Of a stretch of 64,000 nucleotides of DNA, positions 40,801-49,777 are shown in pieces. The DNA is from Phallusia mammillata (lineage: Eukaryota; Chordata; Ascidiacea; Phlebobranchia; Ascidiidae). A model generated the notes under the pieces. It saw only the letters and a program-made list of their open reading frames with translations, searched no databases and was not told where the DNA came from. Location of the stretch: the NCBI GenBank assembly GCA_003260075.1, contig QLIY01000082.1, forward strand, positions 62,001 through 126,000. The letters are read 5' to 3'. Numbering within the stretch: position 1 is the first letter of the stretch; every line of letters begins with the position of its first letter. Made by a program: the position numbers and the translations under genes.

Positions 40801-43782
40801 AGTTTTAGTTGGGCTTCTAAGCTTGTTTCGATAGCCGTGGTATCTGGAATCGCTTCGGTCCGTGGATTTTGAGCGTTTCTCAAAATTTAAAATCATTTGG
40901 CTGACGTTGCGATGTGATGCATCTGAATACAAAAAACATTGTTCACTGTTTGGGGTAGTTCAACATGCAAACAAAAAGGCTATGAGTTCTTTTTAACAAA
41001 CATTAACATCAAACTAAATGTTGTTCTTTGCAACACTGTTGTTGAGCAAGCAACTAAAATTGCCTGCTAAACCAGAAATCATAAGCTAAGAGTGATTATT
41101 CTGGACAGTATCAGACCCTCCAACAGACAGCATGGACATTGACAATCACATGTGAATAGATGTGTTTTTAAGTACTTTTATTTATCTTTTAATATGTTTA
41201 ATCCTGTGGATTTATAGAAACTGAAGACACCAATTATGTGAAATATATATATATTTATATTTCATTTTATGCATGTTTATTTGACTGATTCTGTCACTAG
41301 CAAAATATTTTCCATTCTCCGTCATTTAAAACCAGTATTAATTTCAGTACACAATTCACAAATACCTTTTCCTTCCTCGTATGCAGGTGTATTCCTCCGT
41401 GACGGTCGACTTCTACCATTATGTGCGCTACGGTCTGTGAGAAAGTGTTCCCTTTCAGAGGAAGGCGACCGTACTCTTGCATCCATTGAACTTCCTGAAG
41501 CCATAAAAAACTTGAGGTGAAACTAAAACTTGTAACAGCTAACAGGCGGCTGGCCTCAATCTGACTGCAGACACTTAAATGGTGCGGGCAAAAATATGTC
41601 AATTTGCATGGGGAGGAAATGCTTGAATTGTTTGCGACGAGTGAATAATCAGTCACGACTACATGATAGGGGACAACTTTTGTGACAACTGGCGACCTAA
41701 GATTTATAGTGCCCTTTTTAAGAAAACTTTTTCACAATGCTTTTGAAAGCACCTAACCAGTCCAATTTGGACTAATTAGAATATAAAGTATCACAAAGGT
41801 TTTAAAGGGCATGGACACTTTTTTGCTTGTCATTTCAATGAAAGACTTTATATATCGTAACACAGAAAACAAAACAACATATTTGTGTTTTAAACCTATA
41901 TATATATATGCCTTACACGTATTTTGGTTGTGGATTAAAAATTCTTTCATACCAATCACAAGATTTTACAGGCAACTAAAGGACCACAAATCAACATGAG
42001 TAAATCTACCATGTACCAGATGCCGACAATATCTAACCTCTCATGGCTTTTCGGTTAGAAACAACATTGCGACCTCGATTATTATGTTTAGGAGATGTGT
42101 CGATACTACTATTGGTCGTCGTTGTGGAAGACTCGGAAACTTTTCGATCTCTGTACGGTTCATCACTAGCCAGTGTTGACCACGACGTAAATGGACCAGT
42201 TGTCGTAGGGCTTTGAGGTAAGTTTCGAGTGGGGGATGAAATTCCTGAAGCTTTACGATAAACTGGAGGTGCTGGATGGTGAACTGGTGTGGATTCAAGG
42301 CACTCAAAAATCTACAAAAATGGTTGACACTTAAAAAACACCCCTATTTAATGCACATACCAAAGCTTCTAAAAATTTACATCAAAACTATTAAAATACG
42401 ATAAAGGTAATGTCTCTTTGTGAAGCATATGTACAATGTGTATACAAGAGTGAATCATTGTCATAAACATAACAAAGACTGAGGTTATACATTCATATCC
42501 TTTTGACAAAACTGGTGTACCTTTTTTGCTGATGTAAATTTGTCGCGACGACTTATTATGTCAGTGGTTCCATTGCTATTTTTCACATCAGCTGCCATAC
42601 TTGAGTCTGGTGTAGCAGTTTGCATGAATTTGTACTTTATCCTTGACACATGGGAACCAAAGTTGTCACTAAAGAAACAACACGCAAAAATCTTTAAACA
42701 AAATCTTTAAACATCAAACTATGTGGTAAAATTTAGCTTCCTAAGACCATACTTGACACCAACAAACGATTAACAGTTGGCTTTGCTTAGAGACTTTTTC
42801 AAGCCAAATAACTGCTGTTTTTTTAAATTTTTATAAGCCTTCCTTGCCATTTAAAGCAATTTACATAAAACACCAATTATACAACAAGACTTCAACTGAA
42901 AACATTACACTAAGGTTCCTTCCTGCAAGCTGTGCTTACACACACACCAGTTTACAACTAAAGTGGCCCTCAGACATCTCTGACTAAATGCTGGCTGGGA
43001 GGATACAGGGGGCGTAAATCATATTTCCTTTACAGCTTGAGTTTGCAGAGAGTGGGCAATACCCACATGTGGTCTGTTACTGACTTTGTTCTATCTTTTC
43101 TGTTGAAAGATTCCTACAAGACACTGATGAACTATGGTTTTGAAGCATTATTGAACAGAATATACAACAGCATATGGATAAGAGTCAACAGTGCTTGTAG
43201 GTTTGCTTTGTACATGGCAGATTAATTATTGACAGAAGTTTAAGGCACCATAAAAAAACTTTCTCTTTCTGTCTAAGCCTTTTTTCAGCAGATTGTCATT
43301 TTTACAAGCTTGGCTTGTTTCAACAGAACAGGTTTAGGTGAGGCAGAACTACAAGTGAAAATAGGCTAGTGTTGTTTCGTTCGATTTTAAAATGGTTGAA
43401 AAAAGGTTTTGTGGTAATGTGTTTTTAATCACATGAAAATAAACTTTTTGTGTTTATTGTTTCTGCTTTAAAATAAGGCACAAGTTTTAAGCATGTGTTT
43501 GAAATGCATGTACTTGCAACAAAAATAACAGACTTTAAATTATGACGTTACATACAAATATACGGCCTTTTGCTAAGTTTAGCATGAAACAAATATGTAA
43601 CAGAATGTATGTAAACTTCAACAAGCAACAAATTACATAACAAGCACAAGCATAATGATGAGTAAACTAACTTACTCATCATTTGGGTTGATTTCTTTCA
43701 CAAGACTTTCTTGCAAAGCACTGAAACGGCGTCCACATTTGTTTCTATGTGAAGGTGAAGTCAGAACTGCCGGTGAAGCCAT
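14220..43782 (-). CDS. PPP1R9A: Neurabin/spinophilin-type PP1-actin scaffold with C-terminal SAM (complete)
   Basis: Scaffold that binds F-actin and targets protein phosphatase 1 to the actin cortex and synapses. Exons: 43676-43782, 42521-42668, 42038-42311, 41366-41494, 39757-40922, 39316-39397, 38835-39004, 29407-29539, 28756-28876, 27845-27992, 27185-27259, 26134-26217, 22981-23046, 22154-22285, 21643-21788, 21485-21581, 20867-21079 (contains an assembly duplication), 20324-20466, 18703-18819, 18135-18217, 17664-17799, 15987-16178, 15388-15537 (TGA). Every junction has GT/AG and the phases close, giving 1349 aa, longer than vertebrate neurabin-1 mainly through the 388-codon exon 5. Domain order is N-terminal actin-binding segment, PP1 motif KVCF, PDZ, coiled coil, SAM. 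The ATG at 43782 has an in-frame stop upstream and no nearer Met. Presence of SAM places it with neurabin-1/Drosophila Spinophilin rather than vertebrate spinophilin (PPP1R9B). The span includes 3'UTR down to the probable poly(A) signal. Confidence 0.93.
14245..14250 (-). terminator. PPP1R9A: Probable neurabin poly(A) signal AATAAA
   Basis: AATAAA on the minus strand lies about 1.1 kb past the stop codon. The homology between this gene's 3'UTR and the downstream partial copy ends just beyond it (about 14220), which supports this as the transcript end. The equivalent site in the partial copy (about 11203) has lost the hexamer. Confidence 0.55.
14886..15323. mobile_element. hAT-like MITE with 8-bp TSD in neurabin 3'UTR
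   Basis: Ends CAGGGGTTCGGCAACC (14894) and GGGGTTGCCGACCTATG (ending 15315), with perfect duplication GTCTAGCA at 14886-14893 and 15316-15323. The body is doubled around G10 at 15013-15022, probably by haplotype stacking. The same family recurs at 34810-35174. Confidence 0.8.
15388..16178 (-). CDS. PPP1R9A: Neurabin exons 22-23: SAM domain and basic tail
   Basis: Exon 22 (15987-16178) encodes [20 protein letters not shown] and [16 protein letters not shown], the helical SAM fold. Exon 23 completes it with [20 protein letters not shown], then a lysine-rich tail ([11 protein letters not shown]) and TGA at 15388. SAM domains here are protein-protein modules. In the downstream partial paralogue the SAM core exon is missing. 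Confidence 0.92.
16649..16972. mobile_element. hAT-like MITE (CAGTGGTGGGATTCAAA family), copy 1
   Basis: Ends CAGTGGTGGGATTCAAA (16657) and CTGAATCCCACCACTG (ending 16964); perfect duplication CACACAAG on both sides. It includes a G10 run at 16784-16793 with doubled flanks. A second junction near 16914-16919 repeats GAGACGGTTCTATAGAACCG with no G run or n. Copy 2 of the family is at 54217-54477. Confidence 0.8.
18913..19407. mobile_element. hAT-like MITE rich in TACTCGGTA repeats
   Basis: Ends TAGTGATGGGACGAG (18921) and CGTCCCATCACTA (ending 19399) are inverted; 8-bp duplication CTAATTAA on both sides. Subterminal regions contain many TACTCGGTA units. An n at 19300 is flanked by repeated TTAAGTACTCGGTAATC. 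Apparent ORFs of up to 139 codons here are products of the repeat. Confidence 0.8.
20867..21079 (-). CDS. PPP1R9A: Neurabin exon 17, split by an assembly duplication
   Basis: The exon starts [20 protein letters not shown] and should end NLANG before GTGGGT. A run of 14 G (20932-20945) separates two copies of TTTCTTCTGGTGTTGTTGAT... (20885-20931 and 20946-20993). Removing one copy and the run leaves 151 bp, restoring the phase needed by exons 16 and 18. Read literally, the run would encode prolines. Confidence 0.8.
21485..23046 (-). CDS. PPP1R9A: Neurabin exons 13-16: coiled coil
   Basis: Exon 13 (22981-23046) is acidic, [18 protein letters not shown]. Exon 14 contains [12 protein letters not shown], and exon 15 [18 protein letters not shown], the most conserved coiled-coil segment of neurabins. 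Exon 16 holds [20 protein letters not shown]. Heptad-like spacing of Leu/Ile/Val is clear. In the family this region mediates self-association and partner binding. Confidence 0.9.
22700..22850 (+). repeat. tRNA-like SINE, copy 1
   Basis: 22768-22840 is a 73-nt tRNA-like unit: acceptor strands GCCTGTG/CGCAGGC, A-box-like TAGATCAGTTGG, B box GGTTCGAATCC, then a T5 terminator at about 22844. The anticodon loop CCAGAAA lacks the invariant T33, so a working tRNA is unlikely. A conserved head of about 65 bp (TGCAGCATACAAGGCAGGCA...) precedes it and is shared with the copy at 27639-27790 and a head-only fragment at 53041-53100. Confidence 0.7.
24064..25207 (-). CDS. Unrecognised two-exon gene nested in a neurabin intron
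   Basis: Exon 1 coding 24923-25201 (93 codons from ATG) ends LGK at AAG|GTTTGT. Exon 2 24064-24456 (131 codons with TGA) begins NHW after TCTGCAG. Both are in phase 0, giving 223 aa. The Met context is AAAAATGG, just after a possible acceptor (AATATTCAG, ending 25208). The protein has an N-terminal Ser/Pro/Lys-rich part, a middle with [20 protein letters not shown], then a basic C-terminus rich in Lys/Arg/Ser ([31 protein letters not shown]). No signal peptide, membrane segment or known domain is visible. The intron between the exons holds a TIR-type repeat (24560-24740). The gene sits on neurabin's own strand between exons 12 and 13 and cannot be a neurabin exon because of its own stop. The basic tail suggests nucleic-acid or cytoskeletal binding, which is a guess. 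Confidence 0.6.
24560..24745. mobile_element. Repeat with GTCGAAACGTCGGAATAAAA core (copy 1)
   Basis: It shares CAGTGTTTTCATTGC..TGTGACGT, GCACTGTACTA and GAAGA/GGCGACCTGTATRGGA..GTC.AAACGTCGGAATAAAA with the full element at 60061-60305. Fragments are also at 31452-31500 and 31640-31712. The left terminal inverted repeat is missing here. Confidence 0.6.
26440..27235. repeat. PPP1R9A: Haplotype-stacked intron with truncated exon 11 copy
   Basis: GGGCCTGTGTGTGAGCCACT and what follows occurs at about 26526 and 26922. Exon 11 of neurabin appears whole at 27185-27259 and truncated at 26777-26820, cut by the 11-base G run 26821-26831. G10 at 26484-26493 marks a further junction. Confidence 0.7.
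27414..27614. mobile_element. Complete 185-bp hAT-like MITE with perfect TSD
   Basis: 27422 CAGTAGTTCTCAAACTG to 27606 AGTTTGAGAACCACTG, flanked by CCATATGG (27414-27421, 27607-27614). It is uninterrupted and so a clean reference for the family; the relative at 51068-51251 is broken by a G run. It is inserted in the tail of the tRNA-like repeat at 27639-27790, so it is the younger of the two. Confidence 0.88.
27639..27790 (-). repeat. tRNA-like SINE, copy 2
   Basis: Minus-strand tRNA-like unit 27639-27711 with perfect A box TAGCTTAGTTGG and B box GGTTCGAATCC, then TTTTT. The anticodon arm would have a six-pair stem (GGAGTC/GACTCC) and loop CCGCAAA, again with C at position 33. The upstream head (27712-27790) matches copy 1 closely. 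Its tail is interrupted by the hAT-like element at 27422-27606. Confidence 0.7.
27845..29539 (-). CDS. PPP1R9A: Neurabin exons 8-10: PP1-binding helix region and PDZ domain
   Basis: Exon 8 contains [20 protein letters not shown], the conserved PP1-contacting linker, and leads into the PDZ domain with VFDVELFKG. Exon 9 supplies the carboxylate-binding loop [15 protein letters not shown] and [17 protein letters not shown]. Exon 10 supplies [20 protein letters not shown] and [16 protein letters not shown]. The PDZ is complete and uninterrupted. Confidence 0.95.
28141..28650. mobile_element. Possible TIR element (CAGGGAGTCAAAC / TTTGACTCCTGG)
   Basis: Inverted ends about 13 bp long, with a GGTTCAGGTTCTG-type subterminal motif. 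A related GGTTCGGGTT-rich element lies at 58362-58490 with end CGACTCCCTGGTT. I did not find a clean target duplication, so the borders are approximate. Confidence 0.4.
30575..32060. repeat. Multiply stacked copies of one intron segment
   Basis: A block including TGGTTTAGTTCATGGCGCC and CACGCACCACTGCACCAACG occurs at about 30944-31160, 31325-31440 and 31722-31930. Its upstream part occurs at 30600-30766 and 30778-30930. The junctions are G runs (30767-30777, 31314-31324, 31439-31448, 31562-31571) and an n at 30931. The apparent order is an assembly product. Confidence 0.7.
34802..35182. mobile_element. hAT-like MITE (CAGGGGTCGGCAACC family)
   Basis: 34810 CAGGGGTCGGCAACC to 35174 GGGGTTGCCGACCCCTG, flanked by the perfect duplication GTGTACAT. 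GCGTGCCAACCTTGGC is repeated inside, and an n at 35113 joins two copies. Sister of the element at 14894-15315. Confidence 0.85.
38835..39004 (-). CDS. PPP1R9A: Neurabin exon 7: acidic region and PP1-docking RVxF motif
   Basis: The 170 bp exon encodes an acidic stretch ([16 protein letters not shown]) and then [10 protein letters not shown]. This corresponds to the vertebrate KIKFSTAPIQ, whose (K/R)-(V/I)-x-F core inserts into the RVxF groove of PP1. The donor GTGAGT follows the Gln codon, and exon 8 continues [12 protein letters not shown], as the family does. Confidence 0.9.
39316..41494 (-). CDS. PPP1R9A: Neurabin exons 4-6: long disordered linker
   Basis: Exon 4 (41366-41494) is basic and Ser-rich. 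Exon 5 (39757-40922, 1166 bp) contains [17 protein letters not shown], typical of the family's second actin-binding stretch, then about 350 residues rich in Ser, Thr, Asp and Glu. Exon 6 is acidic ([18 protein letters not shown]). No folded domain is visible; many Ser/Thr suggest regulation by phosphorylation, which is inference. Confidence 0.85.
39490..39712. mobile_element. TIR element ending in AGCTGCAGACAGTGCACAC (copy 2, complete)
   Basis: Left AGCTGCTGACAGTACACACTG and right CTGTGTACACTGGCTGCAGC form inverted ends, followed by TTATCATTTATTGGCTC, the inverse of the outer sequence of other copies. The interior matches 4565-4782 (ACTCCCAACAAACTGGAGTG). It sits in the intron between neurabin exons 5 and 6. 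Confidence 0.65.
42038..43782 (-). CDS. PPP1R9A: Neurabin exons 1-3: N-terminal actin-binding region
   Basis: Exon 1 encodes [20 protein letters not shown] and SALQESL. Exon 2 continues [13 protein letters not shown], which matches the vertebrate neurabin stretch around VNRIKNLFMQ in the F-actin-binding N-terminus. Exon 3 is Ser/Pro/Thr-rich low-complexity sequence. Phases run +2, 0, +1. The match to the family is short but in the expected order and position. Confidence 0.85.
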
Positions 43783-46164
43783 GGCAACAATAAAATGTAC
43801 AGGAGTGTGTAATGTCCACAGGGATGTTGAAAAAATTTACAGCATGCAATTATTTATTTACAGTTATTAGAAACACAGTGACAATTTTATATCTGTTAGG
43901 AAATTCATGCTGAAAAAACAACATCTTAATTCTGTGCTTTAAAGATAATGATTTACACTTTGAATGAAGATGATAAACCTGTTTTGCCAAATGGAAACAA
44001 TTTTGGTGATGATCTAAATTCACATGCCTGAATCATTGGTGATAAACTGATAAGGAATGCCCAGAGGCAAAATTCATCCATGACAGCAAATGTTCAAACA
44101 AAGCTTTACTGTAAAAACAAGTTGCATGCGTATAAAGTGTGGCAACAAATAACGGTATTAAAACGCAAATAATATTATTGGTATTAAAACACAAATAATA
44201 ACATAATTTCTTGGGGTAATAAGGTCTTCATTCTCATGAAGTAATTCTTAAACAACACCTGTGTGCAAATGCTACTTTAATTTTTTACCTAATGTTTTTT
44301 ATGTGTTGTTATTTGCTAAACTGCCTTACGAATAACGATACATAACATACTCCTTTTTACAGTTTTGTGTAACGTTTATGGCCAAGTTTACTGCCATACT
44401 TACGTCAACACTAATACAAAAATACGCGCCTTTAGTTAGAAAGGCGACAGCGTAATCTACGTTTTTAACAAAATTAATTTTGTTCTTCGAATGTTATGAT
44501 AACATGGGACTAATAATTCAGCCCTTTTCAGCAAAATCTTAGAACAAAATCAGCAAAACGACTCAGGCAAACAATTTTCCTGTCAACAACAGTCACGCCT
44601 ACACAATTTTAAACAAAACAAAATTTTTAAACCACTTGTTCGAACTTTTTCGTTTTTCCCGCAAGGGAGCATTGTCTTAGTATTTGTGCTCTTTTACGCC
44701 CGCTTATGTAAGTAAAAAAATGTTCAAGCGCCCGCAAAGCGATGCTACAAGGCTGCATTGAAATTCCGTATCACATGATTCTGTGTCAGCTGTGCTCGTT
44801 TTAGACAAATTATTGACAAGAACACGTCGGAAAACGCAAATCAAGACCTAAACAAGCTGCGTAACAAGCTAATATTGAGTCTATTGTAGTTCACCGCAAA
44901 TAATGAAACAAGATTTTAGGGGCTAAACATTTTGATAAAGTAAAAATAGGTGGCGGAATTAAAGATAGATATCTACGTGTTTACCACTTCGTCGCTAAAA
45001 TGGCCTTGTATTCGCTGGGTTTGGAAGAACGAAGAACCGATGAAGTGCTCTCTGAGTTGCATTCCTCCAACCCACAACGTATTTCTGGTACAAAAGGATA
45101 GTGATCGACTCTCAAGTCGAAACGAAATCTAAGAAAAATGATTCAGTTTCAGCCAACTGGCGATAAAAAAGAAACAAACATTTGTTTGATAAAACAAGAA
45201 TACCTGTAAATATGTCACCTGGGTTTGAAATAAACGTCAACTGTATAAAACAGCGTAATGTTGAAATTTCACAACGGTTTCTCATCATTTCGTTTAGTAC
45301 ACGTCGCATTTTGCAGCAGGGCTGATCGAATGTCATTTATCACGTGATGATGAGCGGAGTTTCGACCAATAGCGTGTTTTCATTCGGGCTGAAAATAATA
45401 ATGGCGATCAGTAAGAAGGGGAACCAAAACATTCGAGCAATTTCTGCTTTAGATGGCGTTTACAAATTGCATTTTTGTTATAGTTTAGTAAATACGCTTG
45501 CGTAGTGTTGCCATTAACGCGTTTTTGAAGTCTGGTTGGAAAATTGTGTTTTTTTAGGCTTAAAACTGTAAATAAGGAAGTGTTGAACTTTGTGACAGGA
45601 TGTTTTTTGTTTAGATACAGACAACATTTTAAATTGTTGTTGATGTCCGAAGAACTTTAAAGAAAGGCAGGTTTTAATTTAAGTATAATCATATATTCTG
45701 TAATGTTCTTGTTTCTAGGACAAATGTTTAGTAAATGGGGCCTTGTAAATATAAAATAGACGAACTGAATCAGTTGCTGTATTATATGTTTTACTGAATT
45801 TAATGTTTTAAAAGCTAAAGCTTAAGTACCAAATTATCACCCAAACTGAAGTCAATAGCATATTGCACACCTAAGTACAGTTTAGGTTATGATACCTTTT
45901 TGATGCTTTTTGTCTTACTAAATATTTGTGAAATTTATATGCATCATTTGTTTTTGTTTGATACACTAATCACTATGCTTAGCACTGTGTTGTTTTTAAT
46001 ATTTATTCAATGTAAAGTTCATTAAGCTCTTTCAGATGTCGAATAATTGTTACTAGCATTTCTTTCAAAATCTTTCAAAAAGAAAGATGTGTGGTATTGT
46101 TTTTGAAGTTTTCGGTTGATGGTTAAGTCATTACTTACTAAATGAAAGTGTATCTTTTCTGCAG
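43783..46164. promoter_or_regulatory. Divergent upstream region between neurabin and TMBIM6
   Basis: 2.4 kb between the two start regions. On the TMBIM6 side it has a CACGTG E-box in TATCACGTGATG (about 45338-45349) and CCAAT (45366-45370). A possible first exon ends ATCA|GTAAGA at 45410. A possible 5'UTR acceptor TTTTCTGCAG ends at 46164. No obvious TATA box. Which part serves neurabin is unclear. Confidence 0.4.
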
Positions 46165-46213
46165 AACATTTGATAGTAGACATAAATTAAAACGTTGAGA
46201 CAAGTAACCTAAA

Positions 46214-48910
46214 ATGGATTCGTTGTTTGGAAATCGAAGAATTAGTATGGCTGCATTGACAGACTTCTCTCAATTGTAAGCTTTCTTCTGGTTTGGTTTG
46301 ATTTCTTAGTATGGTTCACTCCTGGAAACGTGGAGGATAAATCCTCCACGCAGGCTTCCTTAAATAAAAAGAGAAAAAATGCCATTAGAAAATAAAAATA
46401 TTGCTTCCTATTTACCATCAGAAGTAAAATGTTGTTGAACNAGGATAAATCCTCCACGCAGGCCATTCTTTCCAATCTGGATTGCAGCATTTAGGAAATA
46501 AAAATTAAATAATTTTCAGGAACCCTAACCCTAGACCTGTAAATCTAAACCTAAAATGTTTCACAGTAAAATAGGCTGTTGACAGCATTACAAAAAATGC
46601 AACAAAAATTGCTAAAATGTATTAATTTATGGTGTCCAATTTTTTCCTTTATGTTTACCTTTAAATATCCTATTGTGTGTTGCACATAGTGATAAAATTG
46701 CAAAAACAACACACCAAAAAGCTAATTTTGACTCTGTATTCATTCTGTGCATATGTTTTGTTATTTTTCATTGTTGCTGACCGCTTATATGCACATATGG
46801 TTTTTCATACATTACTCACTTCCTCTTTACAGAACAACATCGACCAAAAACCATCTGAGGAATGTCTACACATGCCTCACACTCACTATGTTGTCGGCCA
46901 GTGCTGGGGCCTTCCTTCACCTTAAAGGGGGATTTATTCAGGTATACTTATATGCTACACTTGTCAACCGACATTTACAGGACAAAAAATGCCTTAAACT
47001 TTTCTTGCTCATTGCTTTGTAACAGTAATTCTGGTGCATAATACATGTTTTGCTATCAATGCTTTTCACTTGCAAAATGTATTGTACAAGCGCTTTTTTT
47101 AGTGTTTTGTTTGATTTATTTCATTAAAGTCCCCCAGTAAATAAAACTATCTAACATTTTTACACACCCAGGCTGTGTTTTGTTTGTACTGGATGAAATA
47201 CATACATATAAAGTATGTATTGTTTTTAGGGTGGTTTACTTTCGACACTTGTTGCCATTGGACTGATGGTTTGGCTTGCAGCAACGTCACACACCAAAGA
47301 AAATCAAACTAAACGAGTCGGAATCCTTGCCGCATTCGGTGGAGCTATGGGTAAGATATATCAGTTACGACTACAGTTTTTGCAAACTTGCACTCATATA
47401 CATGTTTTTTACAGGACTTGGTCTGGGACCTGTGCTTGATTTTGCCATCCAGATTAACCCACAGATTATTGTCACCGCCTTCATTGCCACTTCCATTATT
47501 TTTGTGTGCTTCAGCGTCAGTGCCCTCTATGCACAGCGTAGATCTTATTTGTATCTAGGAGGTAAGTTTTATAGAGAAAGAAAATAATTAAGAGTAATTT
47601 TGTAATATTAATCCATTACCGCATACATAGCGTGAGAAGCCAGTTTACCTTCAAAATGAAATTTCGAATCAAAAAGCTGTAAGGCCATTTAAAAACATCA
47701 CATAGCTTAAGACATTCCGAATTTTGTGACGTAAGTGGCTTCCTATTAACCAAAGTGTTATGACGTAATTCAATTGTCATTTTGGCATTAATGCCATGTT
47801 GTGATGTATAAATAAACATAACAGTCATGCCACCATTTCATGCAACATTTATGCTAGCTTGTTACATCTATTTATGCTGTTATACATTTCAATAGACCTG
47901 AGACAGATGCTTGTATATTGTGATAGAATATGCCAGTATTTAATCCAGTAAACTGCTGGTAGTGTAAATGTAAACAACATATGCCGCTGACAATGTGTAA
48001 CTGGGAAATAGTTTTCCTTTCTGCCTTATGTACACTTCAGTTGTGCAATCGACATTCATCTGTCCAACACGGAAATAAAACTACCATATCTGTTTGCTTT
48101 CAACCTTGGATCAGGTTCAGTTCCTCTTTTTGGCATTCCTACAGCTTTTGTAGCCCAAGCAAACTGAACCAGAAATATTGAACTGACATTGACATGTTTT
48201 TTTAGGTTTCCTTGGCAGTGCATTGACCATTATGTTGGTCACATCCATCCTTAACATGTTCTTTAAGTCATTTGCCCTCTTCCAATTCCATCTTTATGCC
48301 GGTGTTGCTATTTTCTGTGCGTTTGTTTTGTACGACACACAATTGATCGTGGAACGTCACATGAATGGTGACAACGACTACATCTGGTTAGTAAAACTTC
48401 ATATTTGTGCCAATGTGTGCTGCTAAAAATACTTAAAATACACATGTTAGTTCTGCAAATAACATACCCTTCGGCAATCATGGTTATACAATGTGCCTGA
48501 AGGCTTTACATACATTTTCATGTTAGTTATGTATTATATGTATTTCCAATACCTAAATTTACTAAACTTGTTTATATTCAAACTGCAGATATATTTTCAA
48601 AAATTTACTTGTAACACTTGAATGTCAAATATACATGTATTTTGCATTGTAACATTTACTAACTTGGCATTACAGTTACCATTTTATGTATTGTTGAGGA
48701 TTAGGGCAAAATTTCAAGTTTGAATCTCCAGACTAAATGTTAAGGCACCTCACAGAGTTTGAATGTGCTATGATACAAATGCAGTGATTGTAAACTTGTT
48801 AATGTTTTTGCAGGCACAGCGTCGACCTTTTCTTGGACTTCATCAACATTTTCCGTCGTCTGATTATTATTCTCGGGCTCAACGAAAACAAAAATAAGAA
48901 GAAGAATTAA
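46214..48910 (+). CDS. TMBIM6: TMBIM6 / Bax inhibitor-1 (complete)
   Basis: ER multi-pass membrane protein that suppresses cell death and tunes ER calcium leak. Exons 46214-46275, 46833-46941, 47230-47350, 47415-47561, 48206-48386, 48814-48910, all GT/AG and in phase, give 238 aa (human 237). Family stretches are [80 protein letters not shown] and [16 protein letters not shown]. Six to seven hydrophobic segments are visible. The C-terminus NENKNKKKN is lysine-rich like the human tail, implicated in pH/Ca sensing. The intron after exon 1 carries a chimeric insert next to an n (46355-46441) that does not touch coding sequence. Confidence 0.97.
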
Positions 48911-49294
48911 GCTTATAACTTACATCTAACTTTGTGTTGTACAAATATATGTGTGTGCGACTTTGAGTAATTTGTTTGTAAATGGATTCTTGTTTTATGT
49001 TGTTGCCTGTTTAATTTCACTGGCAGTTTTAGTAGTCTACTGTACATTTTATGGATGCAATTTAATCTTTGTGCGAACTAATTTGAATAATAATGGAAAC
49101 CAATCAATAATTTAACTTCTAGCCCAACAAATATAGCTGTATGTTGCCTATAGGTCAACATAAGTTCAATACATTGTAATCAGTGTTGCTAAGATACAGA
49201 ATCTTACACATGATTGCCTAGTTTTGGTGGATTTTCTGTTTAGATATAAAAGCGGAGACATTTTGTTTTGTTCTTGGGATTTGCAGTTGGTGTA

Positions 49295-49300
49295 AATAAA
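49295..49300 (+). terminator. TMBIM6: Probable TMBIM6 poly(A) signal AATAAA
   Basis: AATAAA 385 bases past the stop, the clearest hexamer before the convergent ACAD11 3' end. A minus-strand AATAAA for ACAD11 is at about 49526, so the two transcripts probably end within about 250 bp of one another. Confidence 0.5.
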
Positions 49301-49777
49301 ATAATCGTTAAATGAAAGTATTGGTATCCAAAAAATAGTGGATGTTTTATCTTTCGAAGGCAAGTTTTATATAAATGTTACAGTGGAAAGGTTTGTGCAC
49401 AAGTCTACTCCGTGACAAAGAAAATCTCAAAAAATGTGCAATTTTGGTGAGCCAGTAACAGTTAACTGATACTTAAAAACTGGTAATGCTGTAATCACAT
49501 TCAAAACTTTTTCATGACTGGTTTGTTTTTATTGCAATAACATTAAACTTTGACAAGTGCGATCACAAAAAAGCAACACAACCGTAGAAATCGCAACATA
49601 GATTTTCTTGATGCACAAAACATTAAAACATCATCAGTGCATTAATGTAATTTTAAAGCACACACGAGTTGCACTAAAACGTTTGGCACATGTGCATAGT
49701 ATTCAATTACAACAACAATAGGGCTTCTTGGAAAATTAAAGACAACTTAAATGGGGCAGTCAGCAGTGCCATAGTTC

